DNA of 64,000 nucleotides from G965250275 sp965250275 (GCA_965250275.1 OZ252297.1:2418001-2482000), one strand, 5' to 3'; counted from the stretch's first letter, positions 1 through 8,433 are shown. The notes: generated by a model from the letters alone, not told the origin. Numbers and translations are program-made.

Positions 1-608
1 GCAGCCGGGAAGGGGCTTTCGGGGGGATGAAACCCACCATGCAGCCGCATGATGGCCCGAGGACGGTCCCGACTTGGCACCGACGAGACATCGATCCACA
101 CAAGCTCTGTCGATCCGCCACCGATGTCGACGACCAGCAGTTGTTCGGTTTTGGTGCTGACCAGTGGCGCGCAGGACACCACCGCCAGCCGTGCCTCTTC
201 TTCAGGCTCGATGATTTCCATCCGAAGCCCGGTGTCGCGTTTGACCTGACGGATGAATTCGCGCGAATTCCGGGCCCTGCGGCACGCCTCTGTCGCGACG
301 AGCCGCATGCGCGTAACTTTGTTGCGTTTGAGTTTTTGCTGGCAGATCCTGAGGGCCTGCACGGTTCGCGCCATCGACGAAGGGGACAGCCTCCCGGTCC
401 GCTCCAGACCAGCGCCCAGCTGAACGGATTTGGAGAAGCTGTCAACGACGTGAAAACCGCTGCCCTTTGGCTGGGCAATCAGCATACGGCAACTGTTTGT
501 CCCCAAATCCAACGCGGCATACAGCTCGGATGGATCGGGTCGGAGCGGCGCAGGGCTTTCGACCGGTTTCGGGAACGCGCCCGCACCTTTGGGACGCTTG
601 GGCGCCAT
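1..608 (-). CDS. Ppx/GppA family phosphatase, N-terminal part (partial)
   Basis: The reading frame runs off the left edge, so only about 202 N-terminal residues are present. It carries the ASKHA-fold signatures of exopolyphosphatase/pppGpp phosphatase: ALDLGTNSCRMLIAQP near residue 28 (phosphate-1 loop) and VVDIGGGSTELVWID near residue 160 (phosphate-2 loop). The family hydrolyses polyphosphate and/or pppGpp in the cytoplasm. The start is the ATG at 606-608; a GA-rich stretch lies just upstream. A basic, Pro-rich N-terminal tail of about 25 residues precedes the fold. The missing C-terminal half would decide between Ppx and GppA activity. Family assignment is firm, substrate is not. Confidence 0.9.
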   Translation of the reverse strand, partial: MAPKRPKGAGAFPKPVESPAPLRPDPSELYAALDLGTNSCRMLIAQPKGSGFHVVDSFSKSVQLGAGLERTGRLSPSSMARTVQALRICQQKLKRNKVTRMRLVATEACRRARNSREFIRQVKRDTGLRMEIIEPEEEARLAVVSCAPLVSTKTEQLLVVDIGGGSTELVWIDVSSVPSRDRPRAIMRLHGGFHPPESPFPA

Positions 609-1078
609 CTCATCACGCCCTTTCAATTTCGAGTTGATTTCACGATAGGCGCTGGATTGCGGCGCCGCAAGAGGGATGGTGATGTGTCGAACCTCGCGCA
701 CCTTTGAGTCGATGCAGAGATCTTCGGGCTCTGCCCAATGGGCCGTGTGACGCGATACTGACCCAAACGTCAAGCATTCCTCACCAAGACCGGGCCTCCA
801 AGGTGTCGCTGCCGATCTACACATTGCGGAAATTTCTGCCGATTGTCCTGTCCAGACCAAAGACGGCTGCCAGCCTGCCGCGGAAGCACAACTCGTGGCG
901 CGAGTCTTGCGCCGCTAACACTCACCACACCGGCTGTGAACTAAAAAACAGCGAAAAAACTGCTGTTAGTCGTGGCTTTATCAACGGGAGCGTAGGACGG
1001 ACGTATCAACCGGCTCGAAGGTTCTAGATTAGTCTCAGCTTTCTGCCTAACCTATTTTCAACTCTTGGAGGTAAGAAT
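609..1078. other. Divergent intergenic region, no convincing gene
   Basis: About 470 bases separate the phosphatase start from the cyclase start, so it should hold two divergent promoters. The open frames in it lack a family signature and a good ribosome binding site. A short perfect inverted repeat, AACAGC (947-952) and GCTGTT (962-967) around an A-rich loop, is the only clear structure and could be an operator or a chance hairpin. The stretch 941-960 is A-rich against a GC-rich background. Confidence 0.5.
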
Positions 1079-2959
1079 TTGGAACGGCGCCTCGCTGCGA
1101 TACTTGCCGCCGACGTCGTTGGCTACAGCCGCCTTATCCGCAATGATGAAGCCGGTACTCTGGAGATAGTCAAAGCACATCGCGAACGTCTCTTCGAACC
1201 AGTTGTGTCAGCGCGAAACGGACGCATCGTAAAACTGATGGGTGACGGTCTGCTGATTGAATTTGCCAGCGCCGTCGAGGCCGTTCGTTGTGCCGTCGAA
1301 ATGCAGCATTTTGTCGGGATCGAGAACAAGGGCTTACCGGACAACGCTCAGGTTCGATATCGGATAGGGCTCAATGTCGGCGACATCGTGGTTGATCAGG
1401 ACGACATTCAAGGCGATGGCGTCAACATCGCCGCTCGACTGGAAAGCTTGGCCGAACCCGCCGGAATCTGCATGTCGGCCAATGTCTTCGATCAGGTTAA
1501 GGACAAACTCGACCTCACCATTGAAGATGCGGGACTGCATCAGGTCAAGAATATGGCCGACCCATTGCACGTCTTCAATTTGGCGCTCGATGAAAAGGCC
1601 ACAGCTTTGGTATCGCCCATTGTGCGGAGTGCAGCAAAGCCTGCACAACGTCGGTTGGCAGTTGCCATCGGCGTCGTGCTCGCCTTGGTCTTGGGCGTTG
1701 CGGCATGGTGGCAGCCTTGGAGTACTGTCGCGATATCGTCCGCCAATGGTGACCAATATCTGCCTGCGTCTGGCAAGCCGTCCATCGCTGTTATGGCTTT
1801 CGACAATCTGAGCAACGATCCGAGCCAAGATTACCTGAGCGATGGTCTGAGTGAGAATATCCTGACGGCGTTGTCCCGGTTCTCCGACTTTTTTGTCATC
1901 GCGCGCAATTCAACCTTTTCCTACAAGGATAAGCCCATAGCGGTACAACAGATCGCGCAGGAACTTGGCGTGAGATACATCGTTCAAGGCAGTGTTCAGA
2001 TCGCAGGTGAACGCTTGCGCGCAAATGCGCAATTGATCGATGGCACAACCGGCAAGCATCTCTGGGCCGACCAATACGACCGCGATCTGCAAGACATATT
2101 TGACGTCCAGGATGAGATCACCCGCACCGTCGCTTCGACGTTGAGTACCAATATCGATCTCGCCGAGTATGACCGGTTAAAGCACCAGCCCACTGAAAGC
2201 CTCGGGGCCTATGAACTCTCCAGACGTGCTGAGGAACACTCGCTGAGATTCAGTAAAGTGGACAATATTCAAGCGCAGCGGCTGAGTGAGCAGGCGATTG
2301 CGCTCGATCCAAACTTTGCGGGCGCATATGCCGAACTCGCGTGGGCGCATGCCTTTGGGTACCGCTTTGGCTGGAGCGAAGACCTTTCGCGGGAAGAATC
2401 ACTCGATATTGCCTTTGAAATGGCCAGAAAGGCGATTGATCTGGAACCCCTCGATTTTGCCGGTTACGCCGTTCTGGCTTACATAACGATGTATGGCGGC
2501 GATCTCGACCGGGCGGTAACGCTGTATGACAAGGCAATCTCGCTAAACCCGAACTCTGCAGGCACCCTCGTGAACTCAATGGACCCTCTGGTCTACAGCG
2601 GACGTGCCGAAGAAGCCGTCGAACGGATGCGCTCGGCGATCCGCCTCAACCCGCATCATCCGGATTGGTATCTGTGGAATCTGGGATGGGCACAGTATTT
2701 TGCGGAAGACTACGCAGGCGCCCTTGCCTCGATTGAACAGATGAACGACGTCCCGGATCGCCTAAGACGTACGCTCGCGCCGATCCTGTTGCGATTGGGG
2801 CGAGAAGAAGAAGCAAAAACTATGATCGACCAATTCTTGGGAGACAACCCCAACTACAACATCGAAGAGGCAAGGAAAGCGCCGTTCGAGAGCGACGATT
2901 ACCTCAAACGATGGCTGGATGACTTGCGCAGACTGGGGGTCCCGGAAACCCAGCGCTGA
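1079..2959 (+). CDS. Class III adenylate/guanylate cyclase with TolB-like and TPR domains
   Basis: Predicted nucleotidyl cyclase of 626 residues. Residues 3-170 form the cyclase catalytic domain: ADVVGYS holds metal-binding Asp12, MGDGLLIEF holds Asp56, and GDGVNIAARLE is the typical late motif. A single transmembrane helix lies near 192-211, followed by a TolB/FlgO-like segment (IAVMAFDNLSND, SDGLSENILTAL) and C-terminal TPR-like helices from about 375 to 600. The start is TTG at 1079, supported by GGAGG at 1067-1071 seven bases upstream; no closer ATG fits the domain. The architecture (cytoplasmic cyclase, membrane helix, TPR sensor) is common in alphaproteobacteria. The gene stands alone; its input signal is unknown. 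cAMP as product is inferred from the family. Confidence 0.9.
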   Translation: MERRLAAILAADVVGYSRLIRNDEAGTLEIVKAHRERLFEPVVSARNGRIVKLMGDGLLIEFASAVEAVRCAVEMQHFVGIENKGLPDNAQVRYRIGLNVGDIVVDQDDIQGDGVNIAARLESLAEPAGICMSANVFDQVKDKLDLTIEDAGLHQVKNMADPLHVFNLALDEKATALVSPIVRSAAKPAQRRLAVAIGVVLALVLGVAAWWQPWSTVAISSANGDQYLPASGKPSIAVMAFDNLSNDPSQDYLSDGLSENILTALSRFSDFFVIARNSTFSYKDKPIAVQQIAQELGVRYIVQGSVQIAGERLRANAQLIDGTTGKHLWADQYDRDLQDIFDVQDEITRTVASTLSTNIDLAEYDRLKHQPTESLGAYELSRRAEEHSLRFSKVDNIQAQRLSEQAIALDPNFAGAYAELAWAHAFGYRFGWSEDLSREESLDIAFEMARKAIDLEPLDFAGYAVLAYITMYGGDLDRAVTLYDKAISLNPNSAGTLVNSMDPLVYSGRAEEAVERMRSAIRLNPHHPDWYLWNLGWAQYFAEDYAGALASIEQMNDVPDRLRRTLAPILLRLGREEEAKTMIDQFLGDNPNYNIEEARKAPFESDDYLKRWLDDLRRLGVPETQR

Positions 2960-3052
2960 ATGGATGAGTGGGTACAGCTGTCGGGAATCCGTCCAGAGCT
3001 TGCAAAGGTTACTATCTGTGCTTCGCCGTCATTTGGGCGGGATGAGCACCAG

Positions 3053-3342
3053 TCACTTTGGGCTCTTTGTACTCGCTCGCCGCGTCACCCACGAATGGCC
3101 GCTCCAGTTCTCTTCGCTAGGATCAGGGAGAAGCCGCTCCGGCGCAGTTTGCAGAGCGCGGGCCAAAGCCTGCTCAATCTTTGCGGATGGACAGGGTCCT
3201 TTGCCCCCAACGAGACAGCAGAGGCAGTCACGCCCAATTCGCGGGCGATCTTTGCCAGGGCGCTTCGCCGGGTTCGAAGATCGGCGTTGAGGCGTTCATG
3301 TCGATCCAGCAGTTGTTTGTTGGGTGCCCTATGTCGGCACAA
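3053..3342 (-). pseudogene. Frameshifted helix-turn-helix regulator (Ner/Nlp-like)
   Basis: The minus strand reads LDRHERLNADLRTRRSALAK then IARELGVTASAVS, a typical Ner/Nlp-type winged HTH start. At a run of five G (C on plus, 3204-3208) the frame breaks. Adding one G restores a continuous reading into PSAKIEQALARALQTAPERL and on to a TGA at 3053-3055; this second half is what the family normally has after the recognition helix. So this is either a one-base deletion in a homopolymer or a sequencing error. The 5' end is uncertain; a TTG at 3340-3342 is the first plausible start and has no good ribosome binding site. Confidence 0.6.
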
Positions 3343-3656
3343 TGACGCCGCGCAATTCTCCGGACACCACAGAACGTCAGCGCGCAAGTTTCGGATATTG
3401 GGTCGATGTTGTGAAAGAAGAGTTCGACCGGGACTGCCTTGGGTCAACGGGGTGACGGGAAAGCAAAACACCTCTGACGTTCAACAGGTGCTCAACATCT
3501 TGTTGAGGATTTTGGGCTGCGTGCCGGCTGGCCGAACGCAAACTAGGGGCTTAGCTGTGTGGAGCGGGTCGCTGGCCAGCGTCGTTCTGTCGAAAACAGG
3601 CGACGCGGGAGGCGATGCTTGCCCTAAAGAGAGCGCAGAACCGAGAGGAATCAACC
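3343..3656. other. Intergenic region upstream of the one-carbon module
   Basis: About 310 bases without a supportable gene. Long open frames crossing it have no family signature. I looked for a known SAM, SAH or cobalamin riboswitch core before the methyltransferase genes and did not recognise one. A promoter for the downstream three-gene unit is expected here. Confidence 0.4.
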
Positions 3657-3953
3657 ATGCCAGACGTCACGATCGTGTATTGGCGCGATATCCCGGCACA
3701 GGTCATTGTCGGCAAAGGACGCCGTGGTGCCAAACGTGTGTTGGCAGAGCGCTTCGAGCAGGCGATCGATCGGGCCGCGATGAAGGTTGGCGCGGCGGAC
3801 ACCGATGCTTATCTGGCGGAGTGGCGCAAGGCGACGCCATATAGTGTTGAAGGTGATGCAACAGGCGTGGCCGAGGCTGAAGCGAGCCGTCTGGAGCGCG
3901 AGTATGATCAGGACCGGATCAAGGCCCTGATCGCCAACGACGGGTGGGCATGA
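3657..3953 (+). CDS. Small conserved protein of the PF13769 'virulence factor' family
   Basis: 98-residue protein beginning MPDVTIVYWRDIPAQVIVGK; the ATG at 3657 has GAGAGGA a few bases upstream, better than an in-frame start 14 codons earlier. The sequence matches the short 'virulence factor' (PF13769-like) proteins of alphaproteobacteria, whose biochemical role is not established. Family members commonly sit next to methylenetetrahydrofolate reductase and corrinoid methyltransferase genes, as here: the next gene begins 27 bases later. A role as accessory factor in methyl transfer is inferred only from that neighbourhood; the name 'virulence' should not be taken literally. Confidence 0.8.
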   Translation: MPDVTIVYWRDIPAQVIVGKGRRGAKRVLAERFEQAIDRAAMKVGAADTDAYLAEWRKATPYSVEGDATGVAEAEASRLEREYDQDRIKALIANDGWA

Positions 3954-3980
3954 CCCCTGAGAGCCATGTGGGAGACGATT

Positions 3981-4910
3981 ATGGCGCTTTTGAACTTCAA
4001 AAAACGTGAGGTGCCCGGTGCTCAGCCGGTCAATCCCCAGGTCGAAGCGTTCCTTGAGAACTACTCGATCGAAGTGATGCCGCGCACCGCTGCCAAGGTC
4101 GAGAATTTTCGCGAGCTTCTCCCCGAAGGCACACGCGTCTACATCGCGCATATCGAGGGCACCCCGATCGAAGACATGGTTGCCACGGCCAGCCGCCTGG
4201 CGGCGGACGGATTTCCGGTGATGCCGCATTTCCCAGCGCGCATCATCCGGGACAGCGCCACGCTGGAGGACTGGATTGCCCGGTATCAGGGTGAAGCGGG
4301 TGTGGAGCAGGCGCTGTTGCTGGCTGGCGGCGTTGCGCAGCCGTTCGGTACTTTTGACAGCTCCATGCAACTGATGGAAACTGGTCTCTTCGACAAAGCC
4401 GGGTTCAAGCGTCTGCACGTGGCCGGTCACCCAGAAGGAAACCGGGACATCGATCCGGCCGGCGGCACAAAGCTGGTCGACGAAGCCCTTCAGTGGAAAC
4501 AGAAGTTCTCCGAGCGGACCGATGCCGAGATGGCAATTGCCACGCAATTTTCATTCGAAGCCGCACCGATCATCGCGTGGGCAAACGGGCTGAAAGCAGC
4601 CGGGATCGATCTGCCGATCCATATTGGCATCGCAGGCCCCGCCAAGCTGCAGACGCTGATCAAGTTTGCCATCGCTTGTGGCGTTGGTCCGTCACTGAAA
4701 GTTCTGCAGAAGCGTGCGATGGACGTCTCGAAGCTGTTGCTGCCCTACGAACCGAACGATGTTGTGGCCGAACTGGCCGCGCACAAGGCCGCAAACCCTG
4801 ACTTCAACATCACGAATGTCCATTTCTTCCCTCTGGGTGGCATCAAAACAAACGCCACCTGGGCCATCGACAACGGTGGCGCCAGTGCGCGCCCCGCCAA
4901 CGCCATCTGA
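3981..4910 (+). CDS. Methylenetetrahydrofolate reductase family protein
   Basis: 309 residues from the ATG at 3981, which has GGGAGA just upstream; an ATG five codons earlier (3966) lacks one. The protein has the (beta/alpha)8 flavoprotein fold of MTHFR (FPVMPHFPARIIRD, LLLAGGVAQPFGTFD, HIGIAGPAKLQTLIKFA). The family interconverts 5,10-methylene- and 5-methyl-tetrahydrofolate. It belongs to the divergent branch found with corrinoid methyltransferases rather than the canonical methionine-biosynthesis MetF. Ten bases separate it from the next gene, implying one transcript. In such modules it oxidises methyl-THF made by demethylation; that direction is an inference from context. Confidence 0.85.
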   Translation: MALLNFKKREVPGAQPVNPQVEAFLENYSIEVMPRTAAKVENFRELLPEGTRVYIAHIEGTPIEDMVATASRLAADGFPVMPHFPARIIRDSATLEDWIARYQGEAGVEQALLLAGGVAQPFGTFDSSMQLMETGLFDKAGFKRLHVAGHPEGNRDIDPAGGTKLVDEALQWKQKFSERTDAEMAIATQFSFEAAPIIAWANGLKAAGIDLPIHIGIAGPAKLQTLIKFAIACGVGPSLKVLQKRAMDVSKLLLPYEPNDVVAELAAHKAANPDFNITNVHFFPLGGIKTNATWAIDNGGASARPANAI

Positions 4911-4920
4911 AAGGCCACTT

Positions 4921-5982
4921 ATGACGCGCACCATCGTCGAGAGCAAAACCAAGACCGCCGTGATCGGCTTTGACCAGCCGTTCTGCGTGATTGGAGAGCG
5001 CATCAATCCCACTGGCCGCAAGAAACTGGCGGCCGAACTGGAAGCCGGAGATTTCTCGACCGTCGAAAAGGATGCGCTTGCCCAGGTTGCGGCTGGTGCC
5101 ACGGTTCTCGATATCAATGCCGGGGTTGTCTACAACTCCAACCCCAACCCGAACGAAACCGAGCCGCCCTTGATGCGCAAGGTTCTGGAACTTGTGCAAG
5201 GGCTGGTTGACGTGCCGCTGTGCATCGACAGTTCGGTGCCGGGCGCGCTCGAGGCTGGATTGGAAGTCTGCGAAGGACGTCCGCTTCTGAACTCCGTTAC
5301 CGGGGAAGAAGAACGGCTGGAGCAGATCCTGCCGCTGGTACAGAAGTACAACGTGCCGGTTGTTGCGATCTCGAATGATGACACTGGCATCAGCGAGGAT
5401 CCCGACGTTCGGTTTGCGGTTGCCAAGAAGATCGTGGAGCGGGCGGCCGATTTCGGCATTCCGGCCCATGACATTGTTGTCGATCCGCTGGTGATGCCAA
5501 TCGGTGCCATGGGCACGGCCGGACTACAGGTCTTTACGCTGGTTCGGCGCTTGCGCGAAGAGTTGGGCGTGAACACCACGTGCGGTGCATCGAACATCTC
5601 GTTCGGCCTGCCGAACCGTCACGGGATCAACAACGCCTTTCTCCCCATGGCCATGGGCGCCGGGATGACCAGCGCGATCATGAACCCTGTCGCCTTGCCC
5701 GTCACTCAAGCCAAGATCGCCGAGAAAAAGGCCGAGGTGGAAGCCGCGGGTGTTGTGTTGCCCGAGGGTATGGATGACGAAGCCTTTGTGACCCTGTTTG
5801 GTCTTGGCAGTACGCTGCCGCGCGCAGGCAAAGAGATGGAAGCCATTCGCGCCGCGAATTTTCTGACCGACAATGACCCCCATGGCGGGGAATGGATCAG
5901 GTTCAACAAAGCCCCCCCGAAAGCCGGGGAAGAGGGGCGGGGCCGCTCCGGGCGCTCCGGTGGGCGGCGCAGGCGCGCCTGA
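4921..5982 (+). CDS. Methyltetrahydrofolate:corrinoid methyltransferase (pterin-binding)
   Basis: 353 residues starting at ATG 4921 (AAAGG upstream). A pterin-binding (DHPS-like) TIM barrel is clear: VIGERINPTGRKKLA near residue 23, VLDINAGVV near 63, PLCIDSSVPGALEAGL near 97, NSVTGEEERL near 122 and CGASNISFGLP near 220. These resemble MtgA/AcsE-type enzymes that move the methyl group between corrinoid protein and tetrahydrofolate. The last 20 residues are an Arg/Gly/Ser tail not needed by the fold. It forms an operon with the MTHFR. No substrate-specific MttB-type methyltransferase or corrinoid protein lies nearby, so the methyl donor is unknown. Confidence 0.85.
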   Translation: MTRTIVESKTKTAVIGFDQPFCVIGERINPTGRKKLAAELEAGDFSTVEKDALAQVAAGATVLDINAGVVYNSNPNPNETEPPLMRKVLELVQGLVDVPLCIDSSVPGALEAGLEVCEGRPLLNSVTGEEERLEQILPLVQKYNVPVVAISNDDTGISEDPDVRFAVAKKIVERAADFGIPAHDIVVDPLVMPIGAMGTAGLQVFTLVRRLREELGVNTTCGASNISFGLPNRHGINNAFLPMAMGAGMTSAIMNPVALPVTQAKIAEKKAEVEAAGVVLPEGMDDEAFVTLFGLGSTLPRAGKEMEAIRAANFLTDNDPHGGEWIRFNKAPPKAGEEGRGRSGRSGGRRRRA

Positions 5983-6453
5983 TCCGCTCTAAACGAGCAC
6001 TTCTTCTGATTGGCACATTCACGCAGGCGCGATTGCGGGCCCGCGCCTTGTGATCAGTCGATGCTTCACCTGTCCTGCCGCGGCTAGTCTTATCAGACAG
6101 ACAAACGATCAATGATCGTCACTGGGTCCTGTCCAACGCGCAACCAATGGGGCTACCATGTCGAAGCTCAAAGAGTGTGTCTAAAGTATTGTATTATATA
6201 CAATTACCGCAAACCGCCTGCTGTATCTTGAATGGGTTTACCCCTTAAGGCGGCCCAGGTCTCAATTTGGAGTCCGGGGTCCGCTGTGCTGCGTGCCGGT
6301 GGGACCACATCAGTTTCTGCGTTGGGCCAATCCTCCCAATCCGCTGCTCTCGCGTTGGCAAAAAGTCACAAGAACTTGTCACCTTTTCAGATGCAGGTTT
6401 CCGCACCGTCACCCATCTAGGCGGGGAAATCGAGAGGTTGAGGGGGGCGTGAT
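5983..6453. other. Intergenic region with an AT-rich centre
   Basis: 470 bases between the methyltransferase and a small zinc-ribbon gene. The centre (6180-6206) is strikingly AT-rich and contains a 17-bp perfect palindrome, listed separately. An eight-codon ATG frame at 6158-6184 could be a leader peptide, but nothing supports this beyond its position. No tRNA or recognisable riboswitch is seen. Confidence 0.4.
6188..6204. promoter_or_regulatory. 17-bp perfect palindrome, candidate operator
   Basis: ATTGTAT, TAT, ATACAAT: seven-base perfect arms around a three-base centre in an AT-rich island. The size and the TTGTAT/ATACAA arms resemble operators of GntR-family (FCD subgroup) regulators, but no such regulator is encoded nearby. 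It lies about 250 bases upstream of the zinc-ribbon gene at 6454 and 205 bases after the methyltransferase. Confidence 0.4.
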
Positions 6454-6738
6454 ATGCTTCAGAGAAACTACAGTGTGGCCGGTGACGCCGATACGCTTGG
6501 CGCGTTGAACGAACTGTCCGGCGGCTCATACATCGACATCAGAAAGCGCTGGGTCTCGACCCAGATGGGCCTGCGTAGAGGCGGACCTGCCCGCACGCAG
6601 GATGTGCTGTTGAAATGTCCGGGCTGTGGTCAGACGGAGTGGTTGCGGATCGAGTACGCGCGTCAGATGGCAGACAAGGGCGGGCCGCACCTGTGTTACA
6701 GGTGCCTGAGGGCGCAACCCTGCCGCAAAGATCGCTGA
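6454..6738 (+). CDS. Small zinc-ribbon-like hypothetical protein
   Basis: 94 residues, ATG at 6454 preceded by a GAGG-rich stretch. Two Cys pairs, CPGC near residue 55 and CYRC near residue 82, are spaced like a zinc ribbon; the rest is basic and soluble. I do not recognise a named family. It is monocistronic, converging on the flavoprotein gene at 6805. A nucleic-acid or protein-binding role is a guess from the zinc-ribbon form. Confidence 0.6.
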   Translation: MLQRNYSVAGDADTLGALNELSGGSYIDIRKRWVSTQMGLRRGGPARTQDVLLKCPGCGQTEWLRIEYARQMADKGGPHLCYRCLRAQPCRKDR

Positions 6739-6804
6739 TCTGCGGCGTTCGTGCTCCAAGGCTTGATTACTCAGTAGCCGAGTGTTTGTGCGCTCCGTCA
6801 GCGA

Positions 6805-8433
6805 TCAACCATGTTCCAGTTTTTGCAGGTAACTCCAGACCTGGCTGATCACAACCGAGCCATCCCCGACCGCAGAGGCCACACGTTTGACCGAGTCGGC
6901 CCGCACGTCGCCAACAGCGAAGATGCCGGGATGGGACGTGCCATAGAGCGAGGCCGCGCCGACAGCCTGTCCGGTCAGGACAAATCCATTGGCATCGAGT
7001 GCGACACAGCCAGATAACCAGCTGGTATTGGGGGCGGCGCCGACCATGACAAACACGGCGGGCGTATCCAGAGACCAATCCGTGCCGCGCGCCGCGTCGT
7101 GAATTGTCACGCCCCTGAGATTGCCATCGCCACGGCAGGCCGTCAGAGACGCGTGGGTGTGGAGCGTGATGGACGGATCGTTCTCCAGCCGGCTGCGCAG
7201 ATAATCTGACATTGAGCTTGCCAGCGAAGCGCCCCGGATGAGGACATGAACGTGGCGCGCGGTGCGACTCAGAAACATCGCGGCCTGGCCCGCCGAATTG
7301 CCGCCGCCGATCACCACAACCTCGGAGTTGCCGCAGTATCGTGCCTCCAGATCGGTGGCCGCATAGTAGATGCCCACCCCCTCGAAATCCTCCAGCCTGT
7401 CCACGCCGAGTTTTCGATATTCAACACCTGTGGCCACGACAATGGACCGGGTTCGGACCTGTTCTGAATCCTCGAGCGTCACGTTAAACAGCCCGTCGGG
7501 TTCCTCGGTCACCGCGACCGCCCGGCGCGGCACGGCAAAGCGGGTTCCGAACTTCATCGCCTGCACTTCTCCGCGCCAGCACAGATCTGCACCTGAAATC
7601 CCGGTGGGAAAGCCCATGAAGTTCTCGATCCGGCTGGACAGCCCGGCCTGACCGCCCACCGCCAGATCTTCGAGCACGAGCGCATCCAGTCCTTCGGCTC
7701 CGGCGTAGACGCCCGCCGCTATGCCAGCGGGGCCCGCGCCAACGATTAGGACGTCATAGACGCGGTCCTCCGACAGTGTGACGTCCATCCCGAAGAAGGC
7801 CGCGACCTGCCGGGGGGTGGGCTTTTGCAATGCAATCGTTGGACCAAGGATCACAGCCGGATGGTCCGGGTCGAGGCCGGCGGTGTCGGCAAGGGCCTTG
7901 GCCTCTGACGAGCCCAGCGCGACAAGGCGCGCAGGGATCCGGTTGCGATTGGCAAAATCAGCGATGCGGCGCACGTTCCGGTCGGCGTCCTCTCCCAGGA
8001 TCGTCATGCCAAGCAGGTTGTTTTCGATCATGTGACGCCGGCGCGCGGCAAAAACCGACACGATATCATCACCCAGTTCCGGGATCCGGGACATCAGCCC
8101 GATCATCTCCAGTCGCTCAACCCGCAAAAGCTGCACCTCTGTCGCTGCGCGGATGTCAACCTGCGCGCGCCCGCCTGACAGGAAGTCAATCTCGCCAATG
8201 AATTCGCCTGCGCCCATCGTGCTGAACTCAAAGGGCTTGTTCGTGGTCGGGTTGATGACCTCCACGGTGCCGCCGCGAATGTGATAGAAGTAGTCCTGTG
8301 GACCGCCCAGAGAGAAGATGTTCTCGCCAGCAGCAAACGTGACATGCTCCCCGATCTTTTCCATGGCATCCACGTGATCGGGGGCCAGCCGTTTGCTCAC
8401 CAATGTCGAGATATCGTCGGCGAGTCGTTCCAT
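6805..8433 (-). CDS. Cyclic-nucleotide-binding domain fused to thioredoxin-reductase-like flavoprotein
   Basis: 541 residues when started at the ATG ending at 8433 (GGAG upstream); an ATG 13 codons earlier (8472) is possible. Residues about 15-130 are a cyclic-nucleotide-binding fold (GGTVEVINP, GEFIGEIDFLSGG). From about 200 onwards a thioredoxin-reductase-like FAD/NADPH module follows: VLIVGAGPAGIAAGVYA, VVVIGGGNSAGQAAMFLS, GIFAVGDVR. The site where thioredoxin reductase has its CxxC reads YYAATDLEARYC, so the redox dithiol is missing and the enzyme cannot be an ordinary thioredoxin reductase. Such fusions are found in several proteobacteria and actinobacteria; substrate unknown. A cyclase lies 4 kb away, but a link is speculative. 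Confidence 0.88.
   Translation of the reverse strand: MERLADDISTLVSKRLAPDHVDAMEKIGEHVTFAAGENIFSLGGPQDYFYHIRGGTVEVINPTTNKPFEFSTMGAGEFIGEIDFLSGGRAQVDIRAATEVQLLRVERLEMIGLMSRIPELGDDIVSVFAARRRHMIENNLLGMTILGEDADRNVRRIADFANRNRIPARLVALGSSEAKALADTAGLDPDHPAVILGPTIALQKPTPRQVAAFFGMDVTLSEDRVYDVLIVGAGPAGIAAGVYAGAEGLDALVLEDLAVGGQAGLSSRIENFMGFPTGISGADLCWRGEVQAMKFGTRFAVPRRAVAVTEEPDGLFNVTLEDSEQVRTRSIVVATGVEYRKLGVDRLEDFEGVGIYYAATDLEARYCGNSEVVVIGGGNSAGQAAMFLSRTARHVHVLIRGASLASSMSDYLRSRLENDPSITLHTHASLTACRGDGNLRGVTIHDAARGTDWSLDTPAVFVMVGAAPNTSWLSGCVALDANGFVLTGQAVGAASLYGTSHPGIFAVGDVRADSVKRVASAVGDGSVVISQVWSYLQKLEHG

Noticed and set aside
27..707. A 226-codon plus-strand open frame
   Set aside because: It is the antisense shadow of the Ppx/GppA gene, which shows DLGTNS and VDIGGGSTEL on the minus strand.
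704..1027. Plus-strand open frame of 107 codons
   Set aside because: No ribosome binding site or family signature and composition unlike protein; lies in a promoter region.
3343..3656. Possible SAM, SAH or cobalamin riboswitch before the one-carbon operon
   Set aside because: No recognisable core of any of these classes in either direction.
2960..3844. Plus-strand open frame of 294 codons
   Set aside because: Antisense of the frameshifted HTH gene and overlapping the real PF13769-like gene; low-quality composition.
6199..6211. A 13-base word (TACAATTACCGCA) also present at the dif-like locus on the minus strand
   Set aside because: Shared words of this length are expected by chance in 64 kb; flanks do not extend the match.
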